This document shows, in pieces, positions 60,081-64,000 of a stretch of 64,000 bases of DNA. Source of the DNA: Meghimatium bilineatum (lineage: Eukaryota > Mollusca > Gastropoda > Stylommatophora > Philomycidae); assembly GCA_034231615.1 (NCBI GenBank), contig CM067298.1, positions 6,751,799 to 6,815,798 of the forward strand, written 5' to 3'. Numbering within the stretch: the stretch's first letter is position 1; every line of letters begins with the position of its first letter. The notes beneath the pieces were generated by a model. It did no database searches and was not told where the DNA came from. It saw only the letters and a program-made list of their open reading frames with translations. The translations under genes and the position numbers were made by a program.

Positions 60081-61144
60081 AATTCGAGTTTTGGCTTTTA
60101 GCACATCCTTGGCATGAAAACACCATGCACTCTTCTAAAATGAAAATGAGGCTAGCAATAACATAACTTTCTTTTCCTATAACTGTATAGAAAAAAACTC
60201 AGTAATTTAGAGCAGTATTTTAAAGTCATTGTTCCAATCTGTGCAAATGAGAAGGAAAATGGAAGCCATTTTCAGTGAAATTCTTATAGACTGTGATTCT
60301 GATGATGAGGAATTCTAGTAGACAGTTATGTTTGTTTACACAGAAGATATTATGAACACATTAGTTTCATTATGAAATGACATCATAAATAAAATAAGTA
60401 TTTAGCTGCAGGATATTCTGCACTTAATATGCTGAAGTTGTAGGACCATTAGGCCTAGTCCTAGCTGGTATTTTTAGAGAGATCTCCATGTTTTGTTTGT
60501 TTTCACAGAGGATAATATGAACACGTTCGTTTGGTTATAAAATAATATCAGAAATAGAACAGGCATAGGCATTTAGCATAACATTATCCTGGATTCAATA
60601 TATCAGGGAAAAAAACAGGTGTCACTTTTTTTTCCATCTTCATCATTTCCTCATATCACAGATACACTAACAGAACTTACAGCATTAAATTTAACAACAA
60701 TTCCTTTAGTTCCATTAAAAAAAATTTATACAAAAAATCTCCAAAACAAAAAAGTTTTTGAATTTTTAAAACAACGGCAAATTGTCAAACAAAAATTCAG
60801 CTGGAGAGATTTTTATTTGGCTTACTAACCAGGACATTTTTGCATCCTGATAACGTTTTTCGGGACACTGGTACAAACCATCCTAAAAACTGTCCTAGTA
60901 AAACCGGGATGTCAGATCACCCTGTCTATAGTGACTCATAAAACTTATGACTGCACATTTTTTGCCAATTAGAACACAATATATCCAGCAAGTTCAATCC
61001 AGTTTAAGATTGCATTGCTAAGTCATTCATTCAAGACATCACTCATTGATTGATTAAATCAGTAACTGATGTTGTCAAACGTTCTTACTATTCAGGTGGC
61101 ATAAATTCCAGAATGTAGTCCTATTGATGGATACTTTAAACTTC
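60081..61144. repeat. intron DNA with a ~95-bp imperfect direct repeat
   Basis: 60327-60420 (tgtttgtttacacagaagat, then attatgaacacattag) and 60490-60590 (tgttttgtttgttttcacag, then aggataatatgaacacgtt) share a common order of blocks ending in atttagc. Elsewhere nothing is recognised. Confidence 0.6.
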
Positions 61145-61325
61145 TCAGGATTCAAAGCGAGCTGACCTACTAAAGACATGTCTGAACACTCAGGATTCTA
61201 AGCAAGCTGACCTGCTAAGGACATGTCTGAACACTCAGGATTCTAAGCGAGCTGACCTGCTAAGGACATGTCTGAACACTCAGGATTCTAAGCGAGCTGA
61301 CCTGCTAAAGACATGTCTAAACACT
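61145..61325. repeat. 45-bp minisatellite, 4 copies
   Basis: Unit ctcaggattctaagcgagct plus gacctgctaaggacatgtct and gaaca. Confidence 0.95.
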
Positions 61326-61429
61326 ATGAAATGTCCCGTCATCATCATCTCAGACAGCCCCTTTTCCATGTTATTAGCAACCATGCCTTCTATTACTAGT
61401 TTTTCCATACTGTTATATCACTTTATATG

Positions 61430-61700
61430 ACAGAAGCTTCAGCTTTCTTGTTATAATTTTGTTTAGGAGCCTGCCCTCTTCCACATCTACTGTATGTAAC
61501 ACTTCTTCATTTATCTTTTCTGCTGTCCATAGTATTCTCAATATCCTTCTGTAGCATCTCATTTCAAATAGAAGCAATTCTCTTTGCCACTACTACTCTA
61601 AGTGTCCATGTTTCACAGTCATAAATTGGTACTGATAATATTCCTAAATCAGATACACTTTAGCTTTACTCCTTGTGCAGTGCTCAGAATTTTTCATTTG
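61430..61700 (-). mobile_element. LINE C-terminal fragment
   Basis: On the minus strand: GILSVPIYDCETWTL, VVVAKRIAS and, after a shift, MRCYRRILRILWTAEKINEE. It is the same family as 59650-60080 but opposite in direction, 1.4 kb away in the same intron. Confidence 0.8.
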
Positions 61701-61739
61701 TGCTAGATCTGATCTTAGTTAGTTATTCCTCTACGGCCA

Positions 61740-62540
61740 AAGATGGCACATAGGGTGGATGTCATAGAATTCCATGACTCTTGTTTCATTGCAATTTGGT
61801 CTCTTTTGGTCTTCCTCGTTTTCTCTTGCCCTTTGGTAACCACATCACAGCTTGACAGGGGAGTCTTTCAGTATCCATTCATAGTGCGTGTCCGATGTAA
61901 TTCCAGCGACACTTTCTAATATAGGTGGATACATATTCTTGTTTTGATTCTTGTCTGACAACTGTGTTTGATTTGAAGTCTGACTAACGTATGTTCAGTA
62001 GCCTTCTAAGACATTTATTATCAAATGTGTTTAGTCTTTGTTCTAAGTTTTATTTTGCTTTCCAACTTTCGCATCCATATGTTAATGTTGGAATTATGCA
62101 GGAGTTGAAGATTTTGAGTTTTGTGATATTTCTTAGTGTTTTTGAATGCCAGATATTCGATAGTTTATTGAATGAGTTAGCAGATTTGATAGTTTATTGA
62201 ATGAGTTAGCAGCCAGTGCAATAGGGCGTAATATTTCTGATGATGAATCTCTTGTTGTTGATAGCTTGATGCCAAGGTATGTGAAGTTGTTGACTTTTTC
62301 AAGAGTGTTGTTGTTTAGTTTGATGTCCGTTGGTTTGTTGGTAAGGTCAAATATTTTTGTTTTGGATGTGTTGATTTCAAGCCCAAGCTATGCAAAGAAT
62401 AATTGAAGACTGTTTTTTCTTGGGCATCTTCGTGAGTTAAGTAACGCTATGATTTTGCCAAGCTCGTAAACTGTATATGTTCACTCCTAAATATTCAAAA
62501 TTTGTGACTTCTTCCAGTTCTTGGTTATCAATAAACTAAT
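61740..62540 (-). mobile_element. LINE C-terminal fragment, relative of 29539-30848
   Basis: On the minus strand, with stops: LTYGCESWKAK, RLNTFDNKCLRRLLNIR, SDFKSNTVV, RKCRWNYIGHALLMDTERLP and KGKRKRGRPKET. The order matches LSYGCESWKATK...RRWTYIGHVIRM in the LINE at 29539. An 18-bp local duplication (gaatgagttagcagatttga / gaatgagttagcagccag) lies at 62171-62217. Confidence 0.85.
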
Positions 62541-62582
62541 TATTATATTAATTAAAAATAAAATACTTCCAAGAAAGAAAAT

Positions 62583-62862
62583 CATGACAAGGCTAGAACA
62601 TGAGATATGATTTGACAAGGTTAGAACATGAGATATGATTAGACAAGGTTAGAACATGAGATATGATTAGACAAGGTTAGAACATGAGATATGATTAGAC
62701 AAGGTTAGAACATGAGATATGATTAGACAAGGTTAGAACATGAGATATGATTAGACAAGGTTAGAACATGAGATATGATTAGACAAGGTTAGAACATGAG
62801 ATATGATTTGACAAGGCTAGAACATAAGATATGATTTGACAAGGTTAGAACATGAGATATGA
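62583..62862. repeat. 28-bp minisatellite, 10 copies
   Basis: Unit gacaaggttagaacatgaga plus tatgatta. It stops 23 bp from the GALK2 exon, so it sits at the start of the following intron. Confidence 0.96.
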
Positions 62863-62884
62863 TTAGTTACTATTTCTGACTTAC

Positions 62885-63086
62885 TTGCATGTCTCAACCA
62901 GAATATCTAACTCAGGGTGACTGCATTCATACAAGTCCCTACAGCTAGCATGGCTGGCATTCATCAGTTCTCCAAGTCTTGCCAGAGCATCTGATGGCTG
63001 ATCATCGCAAATTGTCTTAAAATTTAATACACGCTGCGCTTCCCCATAGACATGACTTGAACGCTGGTGGAGATAGAAGCTATCAA
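62885..63086 (-). CDS. GALK2-type kinase, penultimate exon
   Basis: Minus strand acceptor ttacatttttcag|TT and donor TGCAA|GTAAGT; phase 1 in, phase 2 out, both matching the neighbours. It encodes [40 protein letters not shown] and [13 protein letters not shown]. The LG-x-LM-N-x-SH-x-SCRD-x-YECS-x-PELD series is highly characteristic of GALK2, including the substrate-binding helical region before motif 3. Confidence 0.95.
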
Positions 63087-63789
63087 CTGAAAAATGTAAA
63101 TTATGTAATAAATAATAACTCCAGAAGAAAAGAACAAAATAATACCAACAATAATAAGATAAACAGATTACCTCTGGAAGGTCTTAAAAACATGCATATT
63201 TATGTAGATATGACCTGAAAAGGGAGCAATGAATAGCAACACAGTTACTTGCCATGCATGTCGTAAGAGGTGATTAAGGAGGTTTGGGATTGGGGTGGAG
63301 TTGGCTGTTCCATCTCATACAGTGTCAAAATGACCTATAAACCATGCAGAAATCAGATGTGTCAGGACAAAAGGTGCAGGTATCGTGGCTTAGCTGTGAA
63401 CCATAACATAACACATTCCACTCTCTGGACTACATTCTGCAAATCTGCAGGAGTTTGAGAACGTATGAAGAATATGATGCCCATTGAGTAACATAATAGT
63501 CTGTACACAAGCTCTCAATGCAATGGTCCGTGGTTCGATCACCAATTGAAAGAGATTTTTGTTAAAATCACAAGTGATTAAAAGTCTAAGGAAATGCGTA
63601 CTAGGAAATGTAAAGCAGATGCTATAAGCATGGTGCTGATCATGAACCAACACGTACAGTCAGTTACCACATGCTGAAGGATATACTGAATATGAGATTG
63701 GATCACATATGGATGTGTCCGGAGTGCCATGATCTGACAACTAAGTAATTTATCAAACAAGTAAAAACAAGCATGAAAACAGAACTCAC
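63087..63789. other. GALK2 intron between exons 63790 and 63086
   Basis: It holds the SINE-A at 63215-63468 and, at 63483-63560, a possible tRNA-like piece with ggttcgatcacc, close to a B box. No convincing A box is seen. Nothing else recognised. Confidence 0.5.
63215..63468 (+). mobile_element. SINE-A copy in a GALK2 intron
   Basis: aaaagggagcaatgaatagc, catgcatgtcgtaagagg, gattaaggaggttt, ggagttggctgttccatc, cagatgtgtcaggacaaaag, gtgaaccataacataacac, actctctggactacattctg and aggagtttgagaacg-tatgaagaa. Nearly complete in sense orientation; flanking duplication not certain. It lies antisense to the host gene. Confidence 0.85.
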
Positions 63790-64000
63790 CATTCAGAGTA
63801 TTAGCACTTAAACTAGTTTCTGCCAGTTCCTCAGGTGTGACCCCCAGAATATTGCACACTTCCTGCTTGCTATAAGGCTCAACATGCAGGTTTGAATTGA
63901 CTAGATCAAGCATAGCATCCAGACTAACTCCTAATTTGGCTTGAAGCTGGCCAAGCCTCTTGATCTCTCTCCATTTAAAATCTGGCTGGGACTGAGCTAA
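63790..64000 (-). CDS. GALK2-type kinase, internal exon (cut by window end)
   Basis: 70 codons plus one base are visible; the exon continues past the window. Donor on the minus strand is CTGAATG|GTGAGT (phase 1). It encodes QSQPDFKWREIKRLGQLQAK, LGVSLDAMLDLV, LHVEPYSKQEVCNILGVTPE and ELAETSLSANTLN. The pattern LQ-x-KLG-(V/I)-SL-x-x-ML, then L-H-x-EPY-(S/N)-x-x-E-(V/I)-C-x-x-LG-(V/I), is that of GALK2. Joined with the other two exons it gives about 205 C-terminal residues with no stop or frameshift, so the gene looks functional. Confidence 0.95.

Noticed and set aside
63483..63560. A tRNA gene
   Set aside because: Only a B-box-like ggttcgatcacc is present; there is no cloverleaf or clear A box, so at most it is a SINE scrap.

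Overview
This is animal (eukaryotic) genomic DNA. It is AT-rich, has no bacterial operon structure, and carries two intron-split host genes inside a dense field of tandem repeats and decayed transposons. The LINE families (RTE/BovB-like, and an I/Jockey-like one with RNase H), the tRNA-derived SINEs and the long AGAT/ACAG tetranucleotide blocks fit an invertebrate, most plausibly a gastropod mollusc. That assignment is inference from repeat style, not proof.

Host genes. (1) An alpha-arrestin (arrestin domain-containing, ARRDC-like) gene runs on the + strand. Five coding exons are recognisable: about 23252-23502, 37235-37417, 41139-41321, 43229-43412 and 47798-47961 (stop TGA). The intron phases agree across every junction (0, 0, 0, 1). 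The first 60-70 residues of the arrestin N domain were not found. (2) The last three coding exons of a GALK2-type galactokinase/N-acetylgalactosamine kinase lie on the - strand: 63790-64000 (cut by the window edge), 62885-63086 and 58840-59047. The two genes converge, with about 10.9 kb between their stop codons. They belong to unrelated pathways: ubiquitin-linked membrane protein trafficking for arrestins, amino-sugar/galactose phosphorylation for GALK2.

Layout. 1-14 kb: tandem arrays, SINE-A and SINE-B copies, a LINE inserted in a SINE with a 12-bp target duplication, two hAT-type MITEs with 8-bp duplications, and a string of LINE fragments. 14-17.5 kb: a 3.4-kb compound microsatellite. 17.7-23.2 kb: more arrays, a second ACAG/AGAT block and a SINE-A inserted in a minisatellite. 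23.2-48 kb: the arrestin gene, with introns full of LINEs, a 1.8-kb 17/19-bp minisatellite, a 1-kb 37-bp array, and a 55-bp array that copies an exon end with its splice donor. 45.1-46.9 kb: a LINE carrying a TA-flanked MITE. 48.6-51.4 kb: a 46-bp minisatellite with higher-order structure. 51.8-52.2 kb: a fold-back element. 52.3-58.8 kb: AT-rich intergenic DNA with small arrays. 58.8-64 kb: the GALK2 3' part, with two large introns holding LINE and SINE debris.

The least expected signals are a hairpin motif followed by GAAAC that recurs about nine times in dispersed repeats and recalls a hammerhead-ribozyme core, the splice-donor-copying minisatellite, and the nested insertions whose target duplications can be read directly. 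Nearly all long reading frames in the window are translations of tandem repeats and are not genes. Coordinates of repeat edges are by eye and may be off by a few bases.
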